From contig NC_083638.1 of NCBI RefSeq assembly GCF_963576545.1, positions 23,894,090 through 23,958,089 on the forward strand: DNA of 64,000 nucleotides. Direction: 5' to 3'. The notes beneath the pieces were generated by a model, which saw only the letters and a program-made list of their open reading frames with translations, had not been told where the DNA came from and searched no databases. Below are positions 20,300 to 32,400 of the stretch, piece by piece; position 1 is the stretch's first letter; every line of letters starts with the position of its first letter. Source of the stretch: Limanda limanda. Lineage: Eukaryota; Chordata; Actinopteri; Pleuronectiformes; Pleuronectidae. A program made the position numbers and the translations under genes.

Positions 20300-23200
20300 T
20301 ATCCATGGTTTGTTGCTGATGATTCAAAGGTGATCAGGAGGATTGTCTTTTGGCAACTGACAGGTAATCATCCCCATGTATCTGAGGGGGTGTGAGTCAG
20401 CCTGCTCACCTGATTTGTGTAATTATTCATCTTAGCAAATATGTACATCAAAGTATCCCAAGCAGCTACAACAAAAACCATAGCACCATCCAAATGGAGG
20501 CATACAAAGACTGGGCCAAACCAATATGGCTGGAGTGCATGTTATCAAAGTGGCAAATTTAGTCAATGTGATATTAAATGTTAATGGGGGGGTCTTGCTA
20601 GTATTTATGTACTAAAGGAGTAAATCACATGACATGGACCAGCTTTGATTTAGTTAAAACAAAAGGTTAGAAATGCAGCTGAAGAACAATAATCATCGAA
20701 ATGTCGCAGTCAAAGAAAGTCAGACAAGTCCAATCCATTGTGATTTGGTTTGGGATCAGGTTGTCTAGGTGCAGAGAACTAGCAGCAGCCTCATGCTGCC
20801 GCCAAACTAGACACAAGACCAGAAACTCCAGGATCAGAACCTCGAGCGATCTCTTCAGGCTCATGATTCTCTAGTGCACCTACATATAGAAGATCAGGAG
20901 CCTGGTGGTATAGCTCAAGGCTTATGCTCTTTTCTATCTACAGGTGTAGTTGATGGTCTTGTGTCTTGGTTGGTGGAAATAGGGGTCACATGTGGAATAG
21001 AAGTAGTAGATTGTGAGCCTGGATGGATATTTCCGGGTTTATGCCATTTTCTCTCCGAAGTTATTGGTCTTCGTTGGTGGCGAGAGTAGCAGACGTCTGA
21101 GCACTCTTGAGGCTAAAGGAGGAAATGCCCCCTGATGATATAATAGACATTTGTGGATGTAGTGTTTGATGGTTGTCTGTCAGCCTTGAACTTACAGACC
21201 AACAATAAAGTTTCCATAGCAAGTGGAAATGAGTGCAATTATTTGCTATGGACAAACCATTACAGTTGGTGAGTGGACCCTGACATAACACCACCTGAGT
21301 AAAACACTGGTGCTTTGTCTGTGGTGGTAGTAGTAAAGATATAGCAGCAGTAAGTGTGGCCTTCCTTTGTAGAATGAAGGATGTCCCCAGGAACCACTTG
21401 TTATATGCTTAACACTCCCCTTGAGTATTGTCACTATTTCTCTGGAGTTCTTGTCTAACAGACCCTGAGCTTCACGCCTGCTGGTCTTCCCTAATTAACA
21501 TCCGTATTCTACCAGTTGTTTGACTCATCCATTCTGTTGTCTCTTTAGAGAGCGGAGGCTTTTTGAAACTTGGAGTATCAGCAACAAGGGATTATTACAA
21601 TATATAACTCAAATACGCACAGGTGTATTCATTGTAGCACAGATCAAAGAGTTGTGTCTGAAAAATAAATATTGTAATTATAATTGGATGTTGATCAGAA
21701 TAGTGGGATGGTTTATGATGGTAGGGGAAACCCCTCCAGTCACATGTCCGGTGTGTCCCCTAGACCCATGGTGGTGAATAATATTTGAATAAGTGTCATT
21801 GATGTGGGCCTGCAAGTATCATTCAACTGCAGAAACCTATCTGAGCGTTGTTTCTCTGGACGACGTTGTAGGTATCCATGGGTAGCTTGGATAGTTTCTG
21901 CCATTTTTGTAGCTTCTTGGTTGATATTCATTTTACATCTTGTTAAGAAAACACTGTAGCTGTTAAGTCAATGTCTGTTGATTTGTACACTGTGCTTTGT
22001 TTAAAAAAAAAAAACGTAGAGGCAGGGAATTCATACGTTTTTGGTTTTCAGATTAGCAAGTACTTAAGTACTTAAAGTAATCATGTTAATGTTCCTGATG
22101 AAAAAAAAAATGTTTCTGAAGTTTAACAAACGACAAATACTCTAATAACAATGGATTTCATTTTGAAAAACAGACTTCAACATTGCTTTAGTGGATGTTT
22201 CAAACAAGGGTGTTTGCAACTCTCCTGAGTGTTGACCAACAACACATATCTCAGTTGATTAGACAGCGGAGAATAAGGCGACTGCTGGATGTGAGTAGCC
22301 ATGTGCAAACTCCCAAACACAGCTAATGAAGGAGACAAGAACTGGTGTTCGAGTTCCTTCAGAGTCTCAGAGGAACTGTTTGAGTTGCCAAATCTCTTGA
22401 GTATTTAGGGACGAGCATCTGTCACTTTCGTCTCTTCACCATCTGGAGGAAAAACTGGGAGTCAGTGTGAGCTGCATTATCTTACTTTTCTTTTATCTGT
22501 TAAACAAAAGATCAAGAACTTTATGTGGGTGCCAGCTGGTTGCTACAACTTTTCTGTACATGTGGGACAACAGGGAACTTTTAGTAACATAGGGGACAAG
22601 GCAACGTTGTTTTCTCTGGCATGGAACCCAGATTCAGACTTTTTCTCATCCTATATTTTTATTCATACATCCCATTAAAATAAACTGATGTTGAACTGCA
22701 AAATTTTAAAAAATGCTCCATGTTTTAAATGGACTTTTGGAAATACTTTTTTAGAGGCAGAACTTGAAGATTGGCACCTGTTCCTTAGTCCTTGCTTCTT
22801 TCTGGACTAGACTTGATGATATTTTTATTTTGGATCAATTGTTTTATTTTGGATCAATGTTTATTCCTACGCATTATAGCTAAAGTCTCATCTGTCTCTA
22901 AACAGCTACAGTTGGGCCTCAGTGGCATCTTAGAAGTGTTAAGGAGGAAGTGAACAGCTCTACTCTTTCCCTTTTTTCTTTCATATTTTTTTTGTCACTA
23001 TAGAGATCAACTGAGGTAGCTTTTCCTTTCTAACCACACTTCCAACATTGACCTATCACTTAAAATCACATGATTGTATCCCTGTGTAATGTATGGCTTA
23101 GAACATTGCAATTCTAAAGTCAGATGAAAATACATGAGAGCTCACAACCTTTTTCTTTTTTTTGCACTACAGTGCCACCATGTGGCAAAGCATGTGCATT

Positions 23201-24655
23201 GTTCCTACAGCAGTGTTGCATTTGCTTGTGGAACTCTTGGTGATCAGTAAACAGAGATACATTTATGTAAAGGGCTCAGAGGCAGAATTCTCAAGTTATT
23301 TCTGAAACCCCCCAATGTTTTACTGCTGTTTCCAAGTGTTTCCACACAGGATCATTAATCCAATCAAGACGTTTAGTGCCTTGATAACCTGTGTGCAAAA
23401 TATTTTATTTATGGATATTAAATGTAGGATATTGATACACATTTTCAGTATCAACAATCCTCAAAAATATATAGTCATGTTCTCACTGTTCACCGGACAT
23501 GTAATATTGTTCAGTATTGTTCGGAACCTCCGGTACTGTAGTGTACTGTATGCAACATTTATAACCCCAAAAGCTTTGTGTTTTCAGTGTTGAAATTTGT
23601 AAAAAGTATTATATTATACAGCAACATACTCGTTAAAACATGCAGTCTTTCAGTCTGCAGTCTACTAACTAATGGAATACTGCTCCTTTCATCGTGCTTC
23701 TGCTCTGTTGTGGATATTGTGCTTGGCTGAAAGCTAAACAAATGGTATTGATGGTAACCATCAACCAGTATTTATCTTAGTTCAATTCTAATGCTGATCT
23801 GATGTATAGTACTGATCTATCAAATTTCTGTTAAACCATTGCCTTCACCTGCATCAAGGAGGTCATAGTTAGCAAACAAAAAAATATCAATTCAGCCATT
23901 CAACAAATGCCCTAGTTTTTGTCCATACAGTCCATAGATATTATGTGAAGGGAAGTTAGTCTTCTGTCCTCAGGACTGCCTATACATTAATGTGGTCTGG
24001 ACGTTTGTCCCACACACCAGTTAGTATTCCCACGTCCAAAAACACATTCTGCCAGGCTTGAAGAGCCTTTTTTAATAATACAACACTTTCATACTATATT
24101 CATAATGTTCTACGGTGAAGACTGCAGCCAATCCTGCTGGGTTTAATTTGATGTAATTTCTGGGCCTAATTTGGCTTCTTACATGTCAGTGGTAATGAAA
24201 CTTTTGTATGTGATCTAGATCCCCTCCAGTTGAATTTCAGGATGAACTTTGTGCATAACATTAAATTCAAAGCGAGAGAGAACCCCATGGCTTTTAATTG
24301 TGCAATGTATAAATTAGGATTTTAATATCAAAGAGAAGAAAGGAATATAGAATTTCCAAGATCTTTCATGATTTATAATAGCCCATTGCTATTATTTTTC
24401 TTGGCTTACTAGTCTCTGCTACTCTACTTTTCTTACGTAAATGTTAATCTAATAATACCTGCTTATTATATATCCTACTGAACATCAACCTGAGTGCAAA
24501 TCAAAAACATTTTTTAAAGAGGAAAACAACTTAGTATAAAATAAAAGAACTCCACTAATGTAATAAAAACGGATCCATTTATGCCTAAAGGTAGAGGGAA
24601 CCAGCTTTAGAAAACCTAGCATATTTATTTTTCAATAAATCATTCCCCATCATTC
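20300..24655. other. AT-rich intergenic DNA
   Basis: No gene is established. One stretch (about 20890-21090) has an internally repetitive open frame (separate entry). The remainder shows no coding, RNA-gene or transposon signature that I can recognise. Confidence 0.6.
20826..21089 (+). repeat. Two-copy degenerate tandem repeat within an open frame
   Basis: Translation from an open stretch gives EPGGIAQGLCSFLS and, about 120 bp later, EPGWIFPGLCHFLS, each followed by a Gly/Trp-containing segment. The DNA shows the same diverged duplication (GAGCCTGG...TTATGC...TTTTCT). No in-frame ATG begins the frame and no homologue is known to me. A minisatellite-like duplication is more likely than a gene. 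Confidence 0.35.
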
Positions 24656-24661
24656 CCACTC

Positions 24662-24941
24662 TTAGTCCAGAGGTTGTGGAGCACACAGAGCCTTTTTAGT
24701 ACAAGTTGGATCTTGAAAAAGGTTTCTTGTGTGGTGACGGCGCCCGATCTCCCAGGAGGACATCATCTTCCAGTCTGTTATATGTATGCCAGCAGCCAGC
24801 CAGTTGTTTAGCATGCTGTAAGAAGGGGCTCCCCCCCCACCCCCCTCGTGTGGCCACAATGTCCTTGTTGGGTGATAAACCCTTGAGGCAGAGGTAGCGG
24901 ATGACTGCACAAAGGCTGATGTTGACTATTTTGTCAAACAA
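24662..24941 (-). pseudogene. mariner-like transposase relic (N-terminal HTH region)
   Basis: In two overlapping minus-strand frames one reads CAVIRYLCLKGLSPNKDIVAT and then, after a shift, GAPSYSMLNNWLA. Back in the first frame follows RLEDDVLLGDRAP. These match in order the mariner-family transposase blocks AVI+Y-LKGLSP, APSYSTVK-W and S-EDDPRSGRP as I recall them. Frameshifts and loss of the catalytic half mean a dead fragment. No terminal repeats were found around it. Confidence 0.6.
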
Positions 24942-24949
24942 TTACGACT

Positions 24950-27600
24950 TGCAATTTTCAATGACCCAGATGTTATTGAGTTCAGACTTCCTGGAAAATC
25001 ATTCAAGGAGTTGAACTGCATGTGCATATACTGAGAACTGTTAAAGTCATCTCCTGCCTTAGGCCATTAACCTAAAATGTGTAATGCCTATCCGGATACT
25101 CAAGATGGCAGCAAAGAGCCATAGAACTCTGCTACTTAATTCATACATTTTCTATTAATGAGGAATATTAAAACAGTTTGCTGTTTTATTTTCTTCTGTG
25201 CCAATTTATACAGTTTGTTAATTCAGAGGCCTTTCCTTTCGATGTTGTAAATCTGTCTGATCAAACAAATCACTGTAATAAGAGAAAATTCATGGAATGG
25301 CCGTAAGTGTGGCGGTAACTTAATAATTTTATGAGATAATGAAAGTCAAGGATATCGCAGGGTCCATGAAGAACATATTCAAACACTAAATGGCAGTTTG
25401 TGGTTTCATCAAAAATAATCATTTTTTCCTATAAATCTGTGAACATGTCAATATTGTCACATGCCTTGAATTAAAAACCCCAATGGTTATTTGCTGTAGA
25501 TTTGTTATTGTTGGTTACCACTATACTTTTAAGTAGTGATTATTTTAGCCATTTTGGCAGCTTAATCAGAATAATGCCAATAAGTCAACTCACTGCCCTT
25601 CTAAACTGAATTAATGCATTGTGGCAGTGTATTGATTATTGAATTAAAAGAAAAGAAAATCTATAAATACTCTCACCCTTATGATTCTTAGCTCTAGAGC
25701 TCACTTAGTCTTCTTGACACCCTGGATACCAAATGCAACTATCACAGCACTTTTGGTCACTTTGAAGACTTAAGTCATTCCTCAGGCATATTTACAATGT
25801 GGCATAGATATTTCTAAAAACAACATTAAACAGACTTTGCATGGCCTGCGTCGTGTTTTTTCAATGATTTAGCTCCTTGCTCTCGTTCTCTCTGAAGGCC
25901 CCTTTGTAGGCATAGGAATGCCCTGTATGCACTCTGAAATGTAAAGCAGGCCTTCTGTTCAGATATGCACACTGCCGCTGCCGATCTGTTTAATTGTAAA
26001 TGACAGAGGGATTTATAAAATACTATGTTTGATAACGATCCCTATCTGATATTCTCTTATAGGAGGCACACACAACATGTCTTCCTAATTGTTAGTCTTC
26101 TCATTAAACCAGCATCATGGGACCTCGCTGGATAATGAAAGCTCTGTAATGTTGTGGTATTCATCTTGTCCTGTGTGTCTTCTGATCATACATGCATATA
26201 TAGAAGCGTCAGTCCTAATCATACAGCATTGAACTGTTCAATAGTGCTCACAGCTGATATCAATGTATAAGCCGTTTTTATAGACCAAGATTGTGTGGAC
26301 AGTTTTTGTGGCAAACGAACATTTTGAAGAATCAAAGATTAAGGACTGGCAAAAAACTTGATTCATTATTAGGCAAAATTACTATTTGAGCCTTTTGTTA
26401 GTTGCTGCTACAGACTGTATTACTTTTTATCAGTCCTCATTCTTGTTGTTGGTTTATTGCATTTTTTCTACTAGTGCTTACAAATAAAACTTTTATTACT
26501 CTTATAAGTTAGTGTTTAGAGTTAAACAAAAAGGCTAGTTGTTCGCTTAAACTCTTTTAGCTCCTACTAGCTACAGGCTTGCAGTCAGAGGTCTGAAGTG
26601 TACTATCAATATGACAGATCATTGATCTCTCAGGAAAATGTTTTGCAACATTGACACTAGTATTATCAGGAAACCTGACCAGTTTAATATTTAATTAATG
26701 TAATGTAATGAATCAGTTCCAGGGCTACCATCAATCTGTTACTTTTCATAAAAAAATTAAAATGCAGATATAAGTGGAATCAATTTGTAGACAGGATCCA
26801 ACCATTTCAATCTTTTAACCTTTTCTTAGTCCACTAAAACACCTCCTCCTATGTAAAGCTTGGTTTAACCTTCATTATAAATGCTACACATATAAGCCAG
26901 CCTTTGCAATTAAGTGCCTACCACGTGGCTGTATTCGTTAACCTGATATTCACCATACATAGACTTCTTTCTGGTACAACTATTGTACAGTTGGGACACC
27001 ATCACACATCCCACCTTTGCCCTCATATCACACGGCACAGATAGAAGCTTGCATGCTGCCCATATTGTCTCCCAGCCACACTTTTAACTTCAAAGCCCTG
27101 CTCACCCTTGTGTCTCAGGAGGAATGTAGGCACCATAGCAGCCAGCCTTCACTGCTATACCGTGGTTAACTATGACCGCAGGCTGGAGCACCTCCCCATG
27201 TCTCCTGATACTTAAAGCAGGGGTGGTAGAGAGGGGGGGCGTCCTGTACAGCTACAGCTTACCACCTTGTTCCTTGCCACTATATAACCTGTGCCTGTGA
27301 AACAGAAGTGCATTATGCACCCTGTTACAGGGCTACACTTGTGTATACATAAGCATAACCTATGTGCGAAGGTGTGCATAACCTGGTTGGCTCAGTGTGG
27401 ATTTTTCTGGGATGAATTGCATAGCTTTTCCAGGCAATGCCAAGCAAGCAATCTAAAATAGATGAAAGTAAGAGTTTCCTCAAGATTTTTAAATTATGTC
27501 CATTTGTGTGTTATGATTTTAGGCACATTGATTCTTTGTCTGGGTCTTGAAAGTGCCCTCCATGTTGAAGTGGTGTTCAGCTCAAAGGAACAATGTGGTG
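24950..27600. other. AT-rich intergenic DNA
   Basis: I see no gene, RNA gene or recognisable repeat in this stretch. Confidence 0.5.
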
Positions 27601-27611
27601 GATTTACTCTA

Positions 27612-27931
27612 TTATGAACAAAGCCTTTGTCTGAGGTGCACGCATACTGAACGGGGGTCCAGAGTCCAGGGTAAGCTTTGAACTATCAGGTCAAAGACAT
27701 CACAGAACTGACGCGCTGTTTCGCATTCATCTTGTACCTCACACAGGAGGCCCGTCACATTTGTCCTTTTGATTGTCCTACATTTCTTTAAAGGTCTGGC
27801 TGGAACCATAGGTCATCTGGAGGCTTTTATGTGGAGAAAAACAAACATTCTTATTCTTGCTCTTAACTTTAGGGGAAGAACTACGCTGGGGTGAAGGCTT
27901 CCACTTGTTAGCAGGACTCCCTGCTACAGTA
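27612..27931 (-). pseudogene. Unidentified possible exon or retro-pseudogene with a frame break
   Basis: On the minus strand a pyrimidine-rich tract ending TTTACTGTAG (AG at about 27932-27933) precedes a frame reading GSPANKWKPSPQRSSSPKV then NKNVCFSPHKSLQMTYGSS, which ends at TAG after KEM. An overlapping frame then continues KKCRTIKRTNVTGLLCEV and ETARQFCDVFDLIVQSLPWTLD to a stop near 27612. Composition looks protein-like in both halves, as if one base had been lost near 27790-27810. A donor-like GAG/GTACAAG lies within the second half. I do not recognise the protein. It may instead be chance. Confidence 0.3.
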
Positions 27932-28454
27932 AAGAAAAACAATATTAAATTGTACTCCAAAATAACAGATTCGATTTGTGAGAAAGAACATTTTAATTCA
28001 AAGACCGAAAAGGCTTTGCACATATCAATAGAAAGGTGGGCACAGAAATGAAATCCACTGCCATGAAATATGCAAAGCAAGCCCACCACAGAGAATAGCT
28101 GAAAACACAGGTTCTTTTGATGTTAAGTCCTTTGGTTGTGCATGTCTTCATTCAACTAGCCTGTGGATGTTTTAACCTTCTGTAAAACTTGCTCCAGCAC
28201 TGCACTCGCCCTCTCTACATCAGAGTAATGTGGATCCGCAGTTCTGCCCATGGTTTTTATTTCATGAATGCAGTTTCTCCTTGCTTAGTTTACAACTGGC
28301 CACCACATTTTACTATTCTGTTATGACTGGACACCATTATTCTGTAATCAGTGCAGTTCTGCTATTAATATCCCACGTGTTTTTGCTGGTGCTGTTTTCC
28401 TACACAATGTTTTAATGGTATTGGTTGTGTTGTGTTGACTACACTGTCTTTACT

Positions 28455-28872
28455 ACCTCCCAAGGAAGTTATGTTTTCCCCCCTGTTGTTTTTTTAGTTG
28501 GTTAGTAAGTCAGTTAATCAGAAAGCTTACACAAAAACAACCATCCAGATTTTCACTAAACTTGGTGTAAGAATGTGATATGGATCAGGAATGCACCTAT
28601 TCAATTTAGGTGCGTGTCCAGGAATAATTATTTTCACTTCCTTTCCATTTTAATTTTTTTGTGAATTTCTCAAGTGAGAATGCAAAGACCTTTATAAAGA
28701 AAATCTGCAATGTGTAGTATGCTAATATGTGTGAGCAGATTTAATTTGGTTCAGATCGGGATAATGACTTGGATTTTGTGAACGATAATAAAATATGGGA
28801 ATAGCTTGGTTGATTTAAGGGGAATTGTTTCGCCTGGGTGGAGGTATGTTCTACTGAGTGCCATTTTAGTTG
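28455..28872 (+). repeat. Dispersed repeat ('ACTAAACTTGG' family)
   Basis: It starts CCTCCCAAGGAAGTTATGTT, contains ACACAAAAAC and TTTTCACTAAACTTGG, and ends GGTGGAGGTATGTTCTACTG then AGTGCCATTTTAGTTG. I recognise the pattern as a widespread animal interspersed repeat. Related pieces occur at 50540-50610 and 50985-51105. Confidence 0.6.
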
Positions 28873-28975
28873 CTAATAAAAATTAGATTTTATAAATAAA
28901 AATGTTGGACAACTAATAGCACATGGAATAGTGACAAGAAATCACTTCTCTCTATTTTTGTATTGCTCCTCTTTT

Positions 28976-28976
<1 letters not shown>

Positions 28977-29036
<60 letters not shown>
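28977..29036. repeat. (CT)n(AT)n compound microsatellite
   Basis: CT units at 28977-29008 pass directly into AT units at 29009-29036. Confidence 0.95.
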
Positions 29037-29038
<2 letters not shown>

Positions 29039-29270
29039 ACCCAACAGTCAAGTGCAATTGCCCGTTTTGTGGAGAAGCAGAGACAGTTTTCAATGCTTTT
29101 TATGAATGTAAAGGACTCTGTTTCCTTTTTAATACACTGCAGGATGTTTTTAAACAGTTTGGTGAGACAGGGAGGGAGTAAGAGGGCTTTCATTTTAGGA
29201 GTAGGATATAGGAAATGTTTTAATATTTAACATGACTTTCTAGGTAGGTTCTAGTATTGTTCTGAAGCGT
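29037..29270 (+). mobile_element. LINE ORF2 3'-terminal fragment
   Basis: Translation gives CNCPFCGEAETVFNAFYECK then LFNTLQDVFKQFGE. In another frame this continues KRAFILGVGYRK. The CPxC...ETVFHxFxxC...LF...VF pattern is the zinc-knuckle-like C-terminus of fish LINE reverse-transcriptase proteins. A frameshift after the GE and later stops show it is dead. Its 5' side begins abruptly at the microsatellite. Confidence 0.65.
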
Positions 29271-29344
29271 ACTGTACATATACATTGAAACGTTGACAGC
29301 AGATTTGTATTATTTTTGAAAAATATAGGTTTCAAAAATCAAAT

Positions 29345-29373
29345 CTCTCTCTCACTCTCTCTCTCTCTCTTTA

Positions 29374-29411
<38 letters not shown>

Positions 29412-29415
29412 TGTG

Positions 29416-29471
<56 letters not shown>
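29345..29471. repeat. Second (CT)n(AT)n compound microsatellite
   Basis: Imperfect CT units at 29345-29438 pass into AT units at 29439-29471, the same compound structure as at 28977-29036. Confidence 0.95.
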
Positions 29472-29474
<3 letters not shown>

Positions 29475-32400
29475 CAAATGGGACTAATAATCAATCATCC
29501 GTGCAACACGTATCCTTTGACTCCAGGCTATTATTGCTTGGGTGAGCCTATGTGTGTTGTGCAGTATTGACTGTTTGAGTTTTGACAACCCATTCTCAGA
29601 TGAGAGGAAGCATGTCAGCGCAGCGAGGATCACAATGGGGAGACGAAATACAATGCTAGAGCAGATAATTACTGTTTCTTTCTGATATTTCTAAGTCTCC
29701 TGTTGGAGGCGTAAGGACCAGGCAGGGTCCCAGCAGTGAACAAGACACTGCTGGTCTTACAGGCTTCAGATGCTCCTGAAGAGAAGCTCAGGATTAGTTA
29801 GTATTCACTGGACATAACAAGGCCTTTGATGTAGCCAGTATTCTCTTTACTCACCAGGAGCATCAACATTTAATGAGACCTGATATCAGCCTTTTTAGGA
29901 GCTGTGAATATTTAAGATAAAAGCAAATTGTATTCACCAATACCGACAGACCACAAGGTGGTCAGAGCTGCATTGTCACCTGTGTGTTCTGAGCGATACA
30001 GTGCCTTTGTGTAATGGGATATGTTCATTAAAAAAGGCCCATTTCACTCTCTCTTAATCAGCAGCACATATGTCATGGGAGGATACTGCCTGGAGCTAAA
30101 ATCTAGTGCATAATTTATAACTCCAGGTCAGGCTGTGAGTGCATATTATCTCAACAAAGATGCATTACTCTCCCATCATTCCATATTTGCAAGTTATGTC
30201 TTGATGCGCAGCTCATTTAGCACACTATACAGCAATAATACTCTACATGAGATTTCAACATGGAAAAAACGATAATATTGGTTATTAGTTTATTAGTACA
30301 CATTTAAATTAGACCCTGATACAAGCGTCTTTCTCTTCTCAAAGTCTTCAGCATCTGTCTAACACGATGTGTATGTGTGTCTGTGTGTGAGGCAGTGTGA
30401 GAGTGTGCAAGAAAGTGTCACAGTGAGCTGTGACACTGCAGGTGTTTAAACTGTGGTGATGTAATTGGTCACAAGGGGAATAGAAACAAGAGCTTCACAG
30501 TCCTTGATTTGATCCCTTGGTTATTGATTTCTCAGTCTGCTTCTAACAGAAATAATTGCCACATGTAATGTATTATTCAATTACAAGACAGTGCTCTCAA
30601 GTTTGGGTTTGATGGTCCTTTTTGAATCACTGAGACCTATAGATAATTCAACACTGTCAGCCCATTGCGTTAATCCTGCCTATTTATTAGCAACCATGAC
30701 ATTCTCCAGTGCTCAAACTTTCCCATTTTCAGCCTTTGTATAGTTGAAGGAAGTGGGCTTAACTTTGGTTCAGACTGAGGTATATTCTCTTATTGTGACT
30801 TTATTATGTTGTGTACAGGCAATAGAATTGTATTAACTGCTCTTTGAAGCCAAATCAAAACAATGGAAACCACTCTTTTGTACCTGGGATTAGGTGAAAG
30901 TATGACTATTCGGTTTTAAAGGTTTTGAGACCATAGTGAAGCTCGGGCTGCTATTTCATGTCGAACCCAACTGAGCCTGAGAAAACTTACTGAGCTCAGT
31001 CCAACAGGTATTATTACCTTACTACATCTTACTACAATACATTTATTTTCTGACTTCTCCCTTTCCTACTGAAATGAAAATGGATACAAAAACAATCTGA
31101 ACTGATTCAACAAAGGCTGAAATACTCACAATGGATCCCACTTCACAGAACTTGGTAATATTAGTAATCTGCACATTTTAAGTCATAGTGTAGAGTGGAA
31201 TTTTTGTAACTTTATTCAGGCTTAGTAGTTTTTCTGTAGTCTATGGAAGTAGTCATTGGAGTGATATGATTGTCGAGGCTTGTGTGTACGTTTGTGTGCA
31301 TTCTGTAAATGCAGCCACAATTCATGAAGAAAATGTTGCTTTTTTTAGGCTTAATGTATTCTGAGATTTTCATGTGAGTTTCCTGATGTTGCCACAATTT
31401 CATGATAAATAGGTCTCATTATTCTTTGCAATAACAGTTGTCAACATTAATGCATTTATTAAATCTGATAATTCATAGTGTGAAAAATCCCCATAATACT
31501 GATTTATCTAGATGATCGATCTCAATGAATGCTAACCTGTTTTTATGACTTAATAGGTAAACGCTGCATGCAGTATCGAGCAGTTTCTATTCTGATTATT
31601 AGATTTGTGCAGTGCTTCATTTAGTGCAAAAAGAAAAATCAGATCTTGTGTTGAAATCTCTATCTGGCCATTGATGTTCAGCCCTGTGTGACACAGTTTT
31701 AATGATCAGCCATCCAGCACTTGTTTACAGCTTGGCTTCCCAGTCATGTTCCGTTAATACCCACTCCTGTTAATATTTATCGTCAGTCTTAATTGGTTTG
31801 ATGTCACTACACTGGTGGTGCTGTTGGCTTGCTTGTTGAACTGGCCTCTGTGTTGTTTCAAAGTCTTTATTACCGTGACAGTAAAGTCCTGTTCATTAAA
31901 GTTTCACTTTCCATTTTCATCAGTATGAAACTTATTCTGTTAAATGCAAGGCAGCTGTTCTAGAGTCAAACCCTGCCAGCTATCACAGGGGAGGTGCATA
32001 GTCTGTATAAATTATCAGGAATATGAACTCGATCGAAGATGTTAATTGCGCCAATGGTTAGTTATGTTGGGAATTGCCATGCATTTCATGCAGTGATAAT
32101 AAAAATGAATTTTTGAACAAAGGGATCTTAAAATAATATCTAATCTACAGAGAATACCAACATCAAAAGAATAATTCAAAGCTTTGAAATATATCTTTGT
32201 GGTCCGAAATGTTAAGCACTAGCCTGTGAATATTGTACTCAATTCAAGTTTGTCAAAGAAAAAAACAAAACCAGAGTTAATTAACAGTTATTACAGGCCT
32301 TTTCAACTTTAATTTGACTTTCAAATATTAGCTCTTATATATAAACTATGCTTCTGGCATCTGAAAATTAGCTTAGTGTATCTCCTCTAATTAGGCCTCA

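Noticed and set aside
23840..23935. CATCAAGGAGGTCATAGTTAGC resembling the start of the 28455 repeat
   Set aside because: Too short and diverged to call.
28942..29570. Ser/Leu- or Tyr/Ile-repeat open frames
   Set aside because: These are translations of the (CT)n and (AT)n microsatellites; only the LINE-like segment between them has real protein similarity.
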